Counted from the first letter of the stretch, positions 53,763-62,954 are shown. The stretch: 64,000 nt of DNA from Propionibacteriaceae bacterium (GCA_031267645.1 JAIRYW010000026.1:1-64000); one strand, 5' to 3'. A program made the numbers and translations. The notes: generated from the letters alone by a model not told the origin.

Positions 53763-53952
53763 AACACCGACCTTCCAAACTGGAGACAAGAACCGAATCA
53801 GCGGCGCCATCGCCAAACTGACCCAACTTCCTAAGAAAGGATCACCGCCCAGCCAACCGGACCAACAGTCCCCCTGTCAAGAGGGTGAAAGGGTCGAAGC
53901 ACCGACAACCGGCTGGCCACCACCTGTGGGCCGGCCCGGGCCGCCGGTCGGC
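53763..53952. promoter_or_regulatory. Gap upstream of the rhs gene
   Basis: About 190 bases between dacB and rhs, both read leftward. The nearer part is less GC-rich (CAACTTCCTAAGAAAGGATC on the plus strand) and should contain the rhs promoter, but I cannot assign convincing -35 and -10 boxes. Confidence 0.3.
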
Positions 53953-55347
53953 TCAGGCGGCGGCCAATTCGGCGGCCGCTCGGTCCAACCAATCGCGGGC
54001 GGCGCCGGCATCAGTGGCCTGGTTGACCATCAAGGCCACGGCCAGAACCGAGCCGGAGCTGGTCTGGACCAGGCCGGTCAGGGTGTGCACGCCGCTCAGG
54101 GTGCCGGTCTTGGCCCGGACCCGGCCCCGGCCGGCGGCCTCGGGCTGGCTGTCGAAACGGGTCCTCAGGGTGCCGTCGCCGGCCGCCACCGGCAGACCGG
54201 TCAACACCGCTCGCAGATCGGTGCGACGGGCCGCCCGCACGATGGTCTGGGCCAGGGCGGTGGCGCTGACCCGGTTGGCCCGGGACAGACCGGAGCCGTC
54301 GTCGACCACCATGCCCTCGGTCCACAGGCCGAGCTGGACCAGCCGCTCGGCCAGCGCGGCCTGGGCGGCCACGATGGAGCCGGGCTGGCCGGCCGCCAAA
54401 CCGATGTGCCGGAACAAGGCCTCGGCCACGTCGTTGTCGGACTGACGCAACATCTGCTGCACGATGAGGTCGAGTGGGACGGACTCCAGCCGGGCCACCT
54501 CTTCGGCCGACGCCGGGGCGGCGACCGGGCCCAGGGAGCGGACCTCGAGGCCGAGCCGGCGTAATTGTTGGATGAACACGGCTCCGGCGTCGGACGCCGG
54601 GGTGAGGGAGCGGACTCCGTCGCGCCGGCCCCGGTCCAGCCACAGGGCGCTGGTCGGACTGGCCTCGCTGTGATAGCTGTCGGGCCAGGACGGATTCCAG
54701 GCCGGCCCGGCGAACAGGCTGTCGTCCCAGCCGACCGCCACGGTGGAGCGCCCGGCTTCCAGCAGCCGGTCGGCCGTGGCCTGGGCCAGGTCGGCCAACC
54801 CGAGACGGTCCGGGTAGTCGCTGGGGCTGGTGGCGGTCAGGTAAGGGTCGCCGCCTCCGACCAAGATCAGGTCGTCGCCGGCCAAAACGGTGCGGGTGAC
54901 GAAACGGTGGTCCGGCCCCAGGGCGTCCAAGACGGCCGCCCCGGTCAGCAGTTTGAGGCAGGAGGCCGGCGTCAGAGCGGCGGCGGCCTCCTGTTGGACC
55001 AGGGTCCGACCGTCGGCCGGGTCGAGCACGGCCCAGGCCAGCTGGCCCGCCACCGTGCCGGCCGCCTCCAACCGGGCCGACAGATCAGCCGGGTCGAGCG
55101 CCACGCGGAGTGGGCTGACAGCCGGGCCGGTCGGCCCCGCTCGCGGCGTCGGAGTGGGCTGCGGGGTGGCATAACGCAGCGGATCGACGGTGGCTGGGCC
55201 GGCCGGCCGGATCAGACCGGAACGCTGGGCCAGCCCCGGACCGACCAGTCCCAACGCCAACACCAAGGCGACCGCGCCGGCCACCGCCAGCCCTCGGCGC
55301 CGGCCTGGCCGCCGCGCCGAGGATGCTTCAGAGGCCTGCCTGGGCAT
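53953..55347 (-). CDS. dacB: D-alanyl-D-alanine carboxypeptidase, PBP4/S13 type
   Basis: 464 residues with an N-terminal membrane/signal segment (GLAVAGAVALVLALGLVGPG). The penicilloyl serine motif SCLK, the second motif SDN and the KTGTL box are all present with the large S13 insert between the first two. It trims D-Ala from stem peptides outside the cell. It is divergent from ppa across 62 bases, the common actinobacterial ppa/dacB arrangement, but its usual downstream partner tilS is displaced by the Rhs module. Confidence 0.93.
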   Translation of the reverse strand: MPRQASEASSARRPGRRRGLAVAGAVALVLALGLVGPGLAQRSGLIRPAGPATVDPLRYATPQPTPTPRAGPTGPAVSPLRVALDPADLSARLEAAGTVAGQLAWAVLDPADGRTLVQQEAAAALTPASCLKLLTGAAVLDALGPDHRFVTRTVLAGDDLILVGGGDPYLTATSPSDYPDRLGLADLAQATADRLLEAGRSTVAVGWDDSLFAGPAWNPSWPDSYHSEASPTSALWLDRGRRDGVRSLTPASDAGAVFIQQLRRLGLEVRSLGPVAAPASAEEVARLESVPLDLIVQQMLRQSDNDVAEALFRHIGLAAGQPGSIVAAQAALAERLVQLGLWTEGMVVDDGSGLSRANRVSATALAQTIVRAARRTDLRAVLTGLPVAAGDGTLRTRFDSQPEAAGRGRVRAKTGTLSGVHTLTGLVQTSSGSVLAVALMVNQATDAGAARDWLDRAAAELAAA

Positions 55348-55409
55348 AGTGTTGTTCTCATCTCGTCAAACCGGTTCGTACCAGTCACATAATAGGAAGG
55401 GGAGCCGCG

Positions 55410-55979
55410 ATGGACAGCTCGCTGCGGCAAACGCTGAAATTCGAGTCCTTCGATCGACCCCAGGGGCTGGTCTTCGACGTCACGATCGAAATCCCCCGCG
55501 GTTCCAAGAACAAATACGAACTGGACCATCGGACCGGGCGCATCCGGCTCGACCGCACCCTGTTCACCTCGACCCAGTACCCCTCCGATTACGGCTTCAT
55601 CGAAGGCACCCTGGGCCTCGACGGCGACCCGCTGGACGCCTTGGTGCTGGTGCCGGAGGCGACCTTCCCCGGAGCCTTGATCGAGTGCCGGGCCATCGGC
55701 ATGTTCCGGATGACGGACGAGAAGGGCGGCGACGACAAGGTCATCGCCGTGCCGACGGCCGACACCAGGCAGGTGCAGTTGAAAGAGATCACCGACATCC
55801 CGGAGTACCAGCTGCTCGAGATCCAGCATTTCTTCACGGTCTACAAGGACCTGGAGCCGGGCAAGTCGGTCGAGGGGGCCTCTTGGGCCGGCCGGGTGGC
55901 GGCCGAGGCTGAGATCCTGGCCTCCTACGAGCGGGCCAAGGGCACCCATTACGAGGCCCACTTGGTCAATCTGTCCTGA
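55410..55979 (+). CDS. ppa: Inorganic pyrophosphatase
   Basis: 189 residues, family I. The signature [13 protein letters not shown] with its Asp cluster, [14 protein letters not shown] and [13 protein letters not shown] are intact, and the DDKVIAVP block follows. It hydrolyses pyrophosphate and pulls biosynthetic reactions forward. AGGAAGGGGAG precedes the ATG. The methylase-like gene follows 15 bases later on the same strand. Confidence 0.96.
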   Translation: MDSSLRQTLKFESFDRPQGLVFDVTIEIPRGSKNKYELDHRTGRIRLDRTLFTSTQYPSDYGFIEGTLGLDGDPLDALVLVPEATFPGALIECRAIGMFRMTDEKGGDDKVIAVPTADTRQVQLKEITDIPEYQLLEIQHFFTVYKDLEPGKSVEGASWAGRVAAEAEILASYERAKGTHYEAHLVNLS

Positions 55980-55994
55980 CGGGCCCGGTGGCCT

Positions 55995-57026
55995 GTGACA
56001 ACGTATGAATTATTGTTGGCCCCTTCGGCCAACCGGGTCTACGCCGACCAAGCCCCCCGCTTGGTGGCGGCCGAAGCGGCCGTGCTGGGCGGTTGGGCGG
56101 TGCGACCGCACCAGTTGGCCTCTTTGAGTTGCCTCGGCTTCGAGGCCGAGCGGCTGGACGGCGCCGCGATCGAACGGATCGGCCGCCTGTCGGCCGGCCT
56201 GGCCCTGTTCGAGGCCGTGCCCGACCCGGCTCCCGACGCCGGGGACGACGCCGTGTTGCTGCGGCCGATCCCAGGGCCGCCCCCCGGCCCGGTCGACGAG
56301 GATTTGGTGACGATCCCGAAGTACGCCGGCAAAACCAATGAACAATTCACCCGCCTACTGCTCAATGTGACCTTGTCCCAGGTCCGGGCCAGTGGGCCGG
56401 TCACGGTGCTGGACCCGATGTGCGGGCGGGGCACGACCTTGACCACGGCTTGGCGGCTGGGCTTGGACGCCGCCGGGGTCGAGCTGGAGGTCAGCCAGGT
56501 CGAGGCCATGGCGGCCTTCCTCAAAACCTATCTGCGGCGCAAGCGGATCAAGCATCGGGCCGAGTTGAACCCGGTCCGCCGCGAGGGCCGTTCCCTGGGC
56601 AAACGCCTCGACGTCGAGGCCGAGTTCGGCGACCAGCTCCGACGGCTGTCCGTCTTCAGCGGCGACACCCGTCAGTCGGCCGCCCTGTGGGGGCGGCGGC
56701 GTTTTCAGGCCGTGGTGGTGGACGCGCCTTACGGAGTCGTCCACGGCTCCGCCTTGGAACCCGGCCGGGGCGGTCGGCGGCAGCGCTCGGCGGCCGAGCT
56801 ATTGGACGAGGCGACGCCGGTCTGGGCCCGCCAACTGGCCCCGGGCGGCGCCCTGGGGCTGTCTTGGAACAGCCTCGGGCTGCCGCGGCGCGACCTGGTC
56901 GACCTGCTCCGGCAGTCCGGCCTGGGGCCCTGCCAAGGCGGACCGTGGGAAGAGTTCGGCCATAGAGTCGATTCATCTATTTATCGAGATATAGTCGTGG
57001 CGGTCAAACCGTGGGAGTCCCAGTGA
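55995..57026 (+). CDS. Trm11-like/UPF0020-type nucleic acid methyltransferase
   Basis: 343 residues. The SAM-binding motif LDPMCGRGTTLTTAWRLG is near residue 140 and the catalytic loop VVVDAPYGV (a D-P-Y type) is near 245. The N-terminal ~100 residues would form the substrate-recognition part; there is no clear THUMP. This layout suits a tRNA or rRNA base N-methylase, but the target is unknown. GTG at 55995 is used; it is co-directional with ppa and overlaps the SixA-like gene by 4 bases. Confidence 0.8.
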   Translation: MTTYELLLAPSANRVYADQAPRLVAAEAAVLGGWAVRPHQLASLSCLGFEAERLDGAAIERIGRLSAGLALFEAVPDPAPDAGDDAVLLRPIPGPPPGPVDEDLVTIPKYAGKTNEQFTRLLLNVTLSQVRASGPVTVLDPMCGRGTTLTTAWRLGLDAAGVELEVSQVEAMAAFLKTYLRRKRIKHRAELNPVRREGRSLGKRLDVEAEFGDQLRRLSVFSGDTRQSAALWGRRRFQAVVVDAPYGVVHGSALEPGRGGRRQRSAAELLDEATPVWARQLAPGGALGLSWNSLGLPRRDLVDLLRQSGLGPCQGGPWEEFGHRVDSSIYRDIVVAVKPWESQ

Positions 57027-57520
57027 GCCGTCGGCTGTTCTTGCTGCGTCACGCCCACGCCGTCCCCTCCAGCCCCCTGGGCGACCGCTGCCGTCCGCTC
57101 GACCAGTTGGGCCGCGAGCAAGCCCGTCGGGTCGGGGCCGAACTGGCCCAGTCCGGCGTCGAATTGGCCCTCACCTCGCCAGCCGCCCGGGCCCGTCAAA
57201 CCGTGGCCGGACTGGGCCTAGGCGTCCCGGTCGAAGTCGTGACGGCTTTGTACGGCGGGGGCTGCTCAGTCCTGATCGACCAGGTCCGCCAATTGGACGA
57301 CGCCCTGGAAGCCGTCCTGGTGGCCGGGCACAACCCCGACATCGCCGCCGCCGTCCACCACCTGCTCGACCGGACCGCCTCCCAACCCGAGGCCGTGGCT
57401 CTGATCGAGACCCACTTCCCGACCGCCACCTGCTGCCAATTGGAATTCGACGGACCCTGGGCCGAACTGTCCTCGGCCCGGTTGGTCCGGACCCTGCGCG
57501 GTAAGAAACCACGCCCCTGA
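57023..57520 (+). CDS. SixA-like histidine phosphatase
   Basis: 165 residues of the histidine phosphatase superfamily. The RHG motif reads LLRHAHA, as in SixA; LTSPAARARQT and the second His in VLVAGHNPDIAAAVHHL complete the site. Small SixA-type enzymes dephosphorylate proteins or small phosphates; the substrate is unknown. GTG at 57023 overlaps the methylase stop (GTGA), so the two are coupled. Confidence 0.87.
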   Translation: MSRRLFLLRHAHAVPSSPLGDRCRPLDQLGREQARRVGAELAQSGVELALTSPAARARQTVAGLGLGVPVEVVTALYGGGCSVLIDQVRQLDDALEAVLVAGHNPDIAAAVHHLLDRTASQPEAVALIETHFPTATCCQLEFDGPWAELSSARLVRTLRGKKPRP

Positions 57521-57532
57521 GCCTCGGAGCCT

Positions 57533-57547
57533 GGGGGCTCAGCCCCC
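57533..57547. terminator. Hairpin between convergent sixA-like and DUF721 genes
   Basis: GGGGGC-TCA-GCCCCC, a perfect 6-bp stem, sits 12 bases after the SixA-like stop in a 59-base convergent gap. It could end transcription from both sides; no U-run is present. Confidence 0.45.
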
Positions 57548-57579
57548 GCCGTCGTCCACTCGGTGGCGCCGGGCCGACC

Positions 57580-58338
57580 TCAGCCGTAAGTGTCGCGGGG
57601 GCCGCGCCCCGGCACCGAGCGCCGGCCTTTCTTCCAGCTGGGGGCGGTCGGACCCAAGACGCGCAGGCTGGTGACGCTGTCTTGGCCCAAGGCTTGGTTG
57701 AGACGGGCGATGATGCCGGGGGCGATCAAACGGATGGCGCCGGCCCAGCTGGTGGACTCGGCCCGGACCGTCAACTGCCCGTCGCGGAAGCCCTCCGGAT
57801 GGGAGTGGTCGGCGTTGACCGACCCCACGAAATCAGCCCACTGGCCCAGTAAGGCGGCCAGCGAGAGGTCGGTCCCCCAGCCCCGGTCGACGAAGACCCG
57901 GTCCATCAGACGGCCGACTGGTTGGGGGTCGCGGGAAGAGGGCCCGGGGCCGGACCAGGTCGCCTGTTCAGCGATCGGACGGACCGAGCGGCGGGGGGCC
58001 GGACGACCGCCCCGTGCCCCTTGGGCCACCCGCTGGGCCAAGTCCAGCCCGGTCGGATCGTGCTCGGACCAGGCCTGGGCCGGGTCGAGCGGCGCCGGGG
58101 CGGCTGAGTCGTCCGCCCCGGTCAGGTCCACCTCCGGTTCCAGGAGGCGGTCCTCTACCGGTTCGGCCTGGTCGCGCTGCTTGGCCTGGTCGCGCCGCTG
58201 TGACGAACCGTGGCGATTGGACGAGTCAGGACGGACGACCGTTTCCGGGCCGTCGGCTGAATCGGAGCGGCCGGCCGAGCCGGGCTGGTCGGCCGGGACG
58301 ACGCCGGGACGACGCCGGCGGCGGTCAGTCCGGCTCAT
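57580..58338 (-). CDS. DUF721 (DciA-like) protein downstream of recF
   Basis: 252 residues. The C-terminal ~110 residues form the DUF721 domain (LAALLGQWADFVGSVNADHSHPEGFRDGQLTVRAESTSWAGAI in parts; LRVLGPTAPSWKKG). DciA-like proteins interact with the replicative helicase in many bacteria lacking DnaC; the same role here is inferred. The first ~140 residues are a charged Arg/Asp/Gln-rich extension, probably disordered. ATG at 58338 overlaps the recF stop (ATGA). The family normally precedes gyrB; here a convergent gene does. Confidence 0.87.
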   Translation of the reverse strand: MSRTDRRRRRPGVVPADQPGSAGRSDSADGPETVVRPDSSNRHGSSQRRDQAKQRDQAEPVEDRLLEPEVDLTGADDSAAPAPLDPAQAWSEHDPTGLDLAQRVAQGARGGRPAPRRSVRPIAEQATWSGPGPSSRDPQPVGRLMDRVFVDRGWGTDLSLAALLGQWADFVGSVNADHSHPEGFRDGQLTVRAESTSWAGAIRLIAPGIIARLNQALGQDSVTSLRVLGPTAPSWKKGRRSVPGRGPRDTYG

Positions 58339-59852
58339 GGTCGCCTCCGATCGGGTCCTCCGGCGCGGTCGCCGTCGTTTCGACATGCCGTTCCGACGTC
58401 TGGACCGATCGGTCGTCGACCAGACGGCCAACATCCCCCCGATCCAGGAACCGACACATCGTCGACCAGACCGCCAGCATTTCCCGAATCTGGGACCAAC
58501 GCATCGAACACCGGACCAACGGCTCCGCCCGAACCTGGGACCGCCGCATCACCGACCAGACCGACGGCCCCGCCCGAGTCAGGAACCGAGGTGTCGTCGA
58601 CCAGACCGCCAGCCTCTCCCGAACCTGGGACCGCCGGATCGGCGGGCTCCGAGGGGCGGCTCTGATTCGAGACCGGCTCGAAGCGAGGGTCGGCCACGGA
58701 TTCGGAACCGGTCCGCTCCGGCTCCACCCGGCCGTCCACCACCCGGTGGCGGATGGCCACCAATCCGGCCGGCAGGTCCTGCTCGACCGCCGCCGTCAAC
58801 AAGACCTGCTGGGCTTCATCTATGGCCTGGGCCAGCCGGCGGCGGCGGCTGGCGTCCAACTCGGCGAAGACGTCGTCCAAGATCAAGACCGGCTCGACGC
58901 CGTCTTGGCGCAGCAGGTCGAAGCTGCCTAAGCGCAGCCCCAGGCTGGCCGACCAGGACTCGCCGTGGCTGGCGTAACCCTTCAGGGGCAGGCCGTCCAA
59001 TTCCAGCGCCAGATCGTCGCGTTGGGGGCCGACCAGGCAGAGGCCGCGAGCGATCTCGTCGTCCCGTCGCCGCTCGATCGCGGCCGCCAGCAGGACCTCG
59101 ATCTCAGCCCGTTCGACCACCCCCGACCCGGTCGCCCAGGCCGGTTCGACGGCGCTGCGGTAACCCAGGTGGACTTGGCTGGGGACGGCGGCCAGGGTGG
59201 CGTAGCGTTCGGCGTACAACGGGGCCAATCGAGCCACCGTGTCGAGTCGGGCGGCCACCAACTCGGCCCCCAAGGCGACCAGCTGCTCGTCCCACAGGCC
59301 GAGGGTGTCGGCGGCGTTGGAGCGGGTGGTGGAACGGTTGGACAGGCCCTTGAGCAGGCTGGCGCGCTGGCGTAGGACGCGCTCCAAATCGGCTCTGACT
59401 CCGGCCAGTCGGGGCCACCGGCTGGTGGCCAGAGCGTCGATGAAGGCCCGTCGGTCGGACGGGTCGCCCTTCACGATGGCCAGGTCCTCGGGCGCGAAAA
59501 GGACGGTCCGAATGGCGCCCAAGAGGTCGCGCGGCCGCACCGGGGCTTTGTTCAGCCGGGCTTGATTGGCCGCCCCCAACCGGATCTCCAAATCCAAGGT
59601 CAGACCGCGCGGATCGTCCGGCCCGGCCCGCACCCGGGCCTGTAGAACGGCGCGGGTGGCTCCGGACCGTACCAACGGTTGATCGGACGCCACCCGGTGC
59701 GACGACAGCGTAGACAGGTATTCGACCGCTTCGACCAGGTTCGTCTTGCCTTGGCCGTTAGCCCCCAGGAAGACCGTCGCGCCCGCGCCCAATTCGAGTT
59801 CGACGGCGGCGTAGGAGCGAAAATCAGTCAGTTTGAGGGCGGTGACGATCAC
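58335..59852 (-). CDS. recF: RecF recombination/repair ATPase with repeat tail
   Basis: 505 residues, about 120 more than usual. LTDFRSYAAVELEL and Walker A GANGQGKTNLVEA open the protein; PEDLAIVKGDP, ASLLKG, GPQRDDL and VLILDDVFAELDASR complete the RecF set. It loads RecA at gaps with RecO/RecR. After the normal end (VVDGRVEPE) comes a ~130-residue tail of five related ~16-residue units of the form VPGSGGAVGLVDD. GTG at 59852 starts 13 bases after the dnaN stop. The tail overlaps no other gene except the first codon of DUF721. Confidence 0.92.
   Translation of the reverse strand: MIVTALKLTDFRSYAAVELELGAGATVFLGANGQGKTNLVEAVEYLSTLSSHRVASDQPLVRSGATRAVLQARVRAGPDDPRGLTLDLEIRLGAANQARLNKAPVRPRDLLGAIRTVLFAPEDLAIVKGDPSDRRAFIDALATSRWPRLAGVRADLERVLRQRASLLKGLSNRSTTRSNAADTLGLWDEQLVALGAELVAARLDTVARLAPLYAERYATLAAVPSQVHLGYRSAVEPAWATGSGVVERAEIEVLLAAAIERRRDDEIARGLCLVGPQRDDLALELDGLPLKGYASHGESWSASLGLRLGSFDLLRQDGVEPVLILDDVFAELDASRRRRLAQAIDEAQQVLLTAAVEQDLPAGLVAIRHRVVDGRVEPERTGSESVADPRFEPVSNQSRPSEPADPAVPGSGEAGGLVDDTSVPDSGGAVGLVGDAAVPGSGGAVGPVFDALVPDSGNAGGLVDDVSVPGSGGCWPSGRRPIGPDVGTACRNDGDRAGGPDRRRP
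58425..58650. repeat. 45-48-bp tandem repeats in the recF tail
   Basis: Units sharing GTCGACCAGACCGCCAGC and CCCGAACCTGGGACCGCCG (plus strand) recur through the recF 3' end, in frame, giving the VPGSGGAVGLVDD-type protein repeat. Confidence 0.8.
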
Positions 59853-59865
59853 CGGACGGCCTTGG

Positions 59866-61026
59866 TCAGTGCGGCAAGCGCATCAACATGATGACGTGGC
59901 GGTAGCTCAACTGCGGATCCCCGTCGATCTCGTCCAAGGCCGTCACCAGGCAGGGCTTGCCCGGGCCGGAGAAGGCCAGATGGACGTAGGGGGAGTCGAG
60001 CACCGACAGCACGTCGGACAAGTAATGCGGATTGAAACCAGCCTGGTCGAGGGCCAAGTCGCCGCCGGCGTGGTTCTCCACCTGGGCCCCGACCGTCTCC
60101 GAGGCCCGGGCCTGGTCGCCGCTGGAGGCCTCCAGGGTGACGGCGTCGTCACCGATCAACATCGACAAAGATGTGTTACGTTCGGCCACTAGGGCGACGC
60201 GCTTGACGGCAGCCAACAGCTCGGTCACATTGGCCCGCACCGACAGCTCGTTGGCGATGTTCATCAGATGGCGAACCTTGGGGAACTCACCGTCCAACAA
60301 ACGGGTCGTGATCTGGCGGCGGCCGTTCACACCCTCGCCCTCGAAACCGATCAGCCCTTCGCCGCTGCCGGCCAAGGACAGGGACAGGGTGACCTCGTCG
60401 CCGGCCACCAACGATTTCGAGATCTCGGACAGCACCCGCGCCGGCACCAGGGCGGCGGCGCTGACGGACGGATTGGAGGGCCTCCAGGTCAGCTCTTTCA
60501 GGGCCATCCGATAACGGTCGGTCGCCAACAATGAGACCTGTTCATCGTCGAATTCCATGCGGACGCCGGTGAAGACCGGCAGCAGCTCGTCCCGACCGGC
60601 CGCCACCACCACCTGGTTGACCGCCTTGGCCAGATCGTCGCTCTTGATCGAGCCACTGGCTTGCGGCATCCGGGGCAGATCGGGGTAATCCGCCACCGGC
60701 AGCAGCTGGAGGGTGAAACGAGCCGAACCGCAGACCAATTCCAAAGCTTGATCGTCGCTGCTGAAGCGGATCGGCTTGACCGGCAGGGAGCGGATGATCT
60801 CAGCCAACAGACGCCCCGACACCAGGACCGAGCCGGATTCCTCGACTGCGGCGGGGACCGTGATCCGGGCCGAGGTCTCGTAATCGAAACTGGACAAGGT
60901 GACGGAGTCTTGGTCGGCTTGGATCAACAGACCGGCCAAGATCGGCAGGCTGGGACGCAGAGGCAGACTGCGGGCGGCCCACTGGACGGCCTCGGCCGCC
61001 ACATCCTTGTCGAGTTGGACTTTCAT
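59866..61026 (-). CDS. dnaN: DNA polymerase III sliding clamp (beta subunit)
   Basis: 386 residues in three clamp subdomains. MKVQLDKDVAAEAVQWAARSLP opens it, and the ending VTALDEIDGDPQLSYRHVIMLMRLPH is the family C-terminus. It tethers polymerase III to DNA as a dimeric ring. GGAGGAG lies 6 nt before the ATG at 61026; the longer frame upstream lies in oriC and is rejected. Order dnaA-dnaN-recF-DUF721 fits an actinobacterial origin. Confidence 0.97.
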   Translation of the reverse strand: MKVQLDKDVAAEAVQWAARSLPLRPSLPILAGLLIQADQDSVTLSSFDYETSARITVPAAVEESGSVLVSGRLLAEIIRSLPVKPIRFSSDDQALELVCGSARFTLQLLPVADYPDLPRMPQASGSIKSDDLAKAVNQVVVAAGRDELLPVFTGVRMEFDDEQVSLLATDRYRMALKELTWRPSNPSVSAAALVPARVLSEISKSLVAGDEVTLSLSLAGSGEGLIGFEGEGVNGRRQITTRLLDGEFPKVRHLMNIANELSVRANVTELLAAVKRVALVAERNTSLSMLIGDDAVTLEASSGDQARASETVGAQVENHAGGDLALDQAGFNPHYLSDVLSVLDSPYVHLAFSGPGKPCLVTALDEIDGDPQLSYRHVIMLMRLPH

Positions 61027-61495
61027 GCTGACTCCTCCGAGGCGATGTCCGTGTGACTCATACTGTAGTGGGCTCGGCCCCGGGCGCCCCACTGAACGTC
61101 GGGCGGCCGACCGCTGGCGCCGCTCCAGGCCGGGCGTGAGGGCTGACCGACCGATCGGAAGTGATCGAATGAGCGGTCGGTAGCGGTCCGTCGGGAGAGT
61201 CGAATGGGGCGGTCGGACGGCGGTGGCGGGAGTTCTGCACAGGTCGGGGGGTCGGTGACTTTGAAGTTCTTATAGACATATGACTCTCATCGTAGTCATA
61301 GCGTTTGTGGAAACTGGGGATAAAGAGGAGAAGGCCTAGCTGGATCTGAATCACAAGTCTGTGGTCCCTGGTCTGAGCTGTGGACGGACGGTCGGTCGTC
61401 TGGGGATGGAGCGGTGGTCAGACGAAGTTGTGCGCAGGCTGTCAAGAGGATGTCTGGAGTTATCAACAGGAGGCTGTGGATAACTGTGGATAAGG
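61027..61495. other. oriC: Chromosomal replication origin (oriC)
   Basis: The 469-base dnaA-dnaN gap. Two perfect DnaA boxes TGTGGATAA lie at 61475-61483 and 61485-61493, directly beside the dnaA stop. Near-matches: TTATCAACA 61460-61468, TGGGGATAA 61315-61323 and TTCTGCACA 61233-61241. The segment 61260-61330 is the AT-richest and is the likely unwinding element; it holds a 7-bp inverted repeat TATGACT...AGTCATA (61279-61300). No gene is seen here. Confidence 0.85.
61475..61493. promoter_or_regulatory. Paired consensus DnaA boxes
   Basis: Two identical TGTGGATAA boxes (reverse complement TTATCCACA) separated by one base, a 10-base period that places both on the same face of the helix. They are 3 bases from the dnaA stop codon. 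Confidence 0.9.
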
Positions 61496-62896
61496 TCAGG
61501 CCATCTGAGCCCGGTGCTTGACCCCGTTGGTGATCTCGGTGACGGTGGTGAAAACGGCCCGGTCGGTCAGGATCAGAGCGCTGATCTTGCGGTAGGCGTG
61601 CATCACAGTGGTGTGGTCGCGCTCGAATTGGGCCCCGATCTTGGGCAGGGACAGCTCCGTCAACTCGCGACAGAGGTACATCGCGATCTGACGGGCCAGC
61701 GCCACCGAAGTGGAGCGGCTGGAACCGGTCAAGTCGTCCAGCGTCAGACTGAATTGGTCGGCCGTCTGGGTCATGATCATGGACGGGGTGATGGGGCGGT
61801 CCACCCCTTCCGGGATCAGGTCGCGCAGCACGATCTCGGCCAAGGCCACGTCGACCTGCTGCTGGTTGAGGGAGGCGAAGGCGGTCACCCGGATCAAAGC
61901 CCCCTCCAGCTCCCGGATGTTGGTGTGGATGCGCGAGGCGATGAATTCCAGCACGTCGGGGGCGACGGCCAGGCGTTCGGCGGCCGCCTTGTTGCGCAGG
62001 ATGGCGATGCGGGTCTCCAAATCGGCCGGCTGGATGTCGGCCAGCAGCCCGGACTCGAAGCGGCTGCGCAGCCTGGGCTCCAAAGCCTCCAACAGCTTGG
62101 GCGGCCGGTCGCAGGTCATGACGATCTGCTTCTGGGCGTTGTACAAGGTGTTGAAAGTGTGGAAGAACTCCTCCTGGGTCTGGATCTTGGACTCCAGGAA
62201 CTGGATGTCGTCGATCAACAGGACGTCGACGTCGCGGTAGGTCCGCCGGAACTGGTTGGTGCGGTTCTCGGAGATGGCGTTGATGAACTCGTTCGTCAAC
62301 TCCTCGGTCGAGACGTACTTGATGGAGAGATGGGACGAATAGGTCGAGATGTAATGGCCGACGGCGTGCAGCAGGTGGGTCTTGCCCAAGCCGGACTCGC
62401 CGTAGATCAAGAGCGGGTTGAAGGCCTTGCCCGGCCCTTCGGCCACGGCTTGGGCGGCGGCCCAGGCGAAGCGGTTGTTGGGGCCGACCACGAAGGTCTC
62501 GAAGGTGTACTTCGGATTCAATCGTTCGGTGTCGGCGCTGCGCGCCCGGCTGGCGGCGTCGAAGGGCGTGGGGGCGGCGTCGAAGATGAAGTGGTCGGCC
62601 AACGGGGGCGGCGGCAGCGGCAGTTCGGATGGGATCGAATCGGCCGCCACCTCGACTTTGAGATGGACCGGCCGGCCGGTCAGCTGGAGCAGGATCTCCT
62701 CCACTCGGGGACGCAGACGCTGTTCGATACGGTCGCGGGTGAAGTCGTTGGGGACGGCTAGATCCAACTCGCGCTCGGTCAGGACCAAGGGCTGGCAGGT
62801 GGACAGCAGCGAGCGGCTGGGGCCGTCCAAGGAGTCCAACAGGCCGTCCCAGAGCAGCCGCAGGGAGGGATCGGAGTCGGCGGGGGAGAAGGTCAT
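61496..62896 (-). CDS. dnaA: Chromosomal replication initiator DnaA
   Basis: 466 residues. Domain I at the N-terminus; a short Pro-rich domain II near 95-105; then the AAA+ domain with YTFETFVVGPNNRFA, Walker A GESGLGKTHLLHA and Walker B VLLIDDIQFLE; and DNA-binding domain IV ending with RDHTTVMHAYRKI. It binds the boxes in the adjacent oriC and unwinds it. ATG at 62896 precedes MTFSPADSDPS. Domain II is much shorter than in Streptomyces. Confidence 0.98.
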   Translation of the reverse strand: MTFSPADSDPSLRLLWDGLLDSLDGPSRSLLSTCQPLVLTERELDLAVPNDFTRDRIEQRLRPRVEEILLQLTGRPVHLKVEVAADSIPSELPLPPPPLADHFIFDAAPTPFDAASRARSADTERLNPKYTFETFVVGPNNRFAWAAAQAVAEGPGKAFNPLLIYGESGLGKTHLLHAVGHYISTYSSHLSIKYVSTEELTNEFINAISENRTNQFRRTYRDVDVLLIDDIQFLESKIQTQEEFFHTFNTLYNAQKQIVMTCDRPPKLLEALEPRLRSRFESGLLADIQPADLETRIAILRNKAAAERLAVAPDVLEFIASRIHTNIRELEGALIRVTAFASLNQQQVDVALAEIVLRDLIPEGVDRPITPSMIMTQTADQFSLTLDDLTGSSRSTSVALARQIAMYLCRELTELSLPKIGAQFERDHTTVMHAYRKISALILTDRAVFTTVTEITNGVKHRAQMA

Positions 62897-62954
62897 CCAA
62901 GCTCCTCACTGCCGCAGGCGGCGCACGGACCGGACGGTCGGTCCGACCGGTCTA

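Noticed and set aside
61296-62909. Long minus frame overlapping dnaA and oriC
   Set aside because: It reads dnaA out of frame; the dnaA product in the other frame is full length with all motifs.
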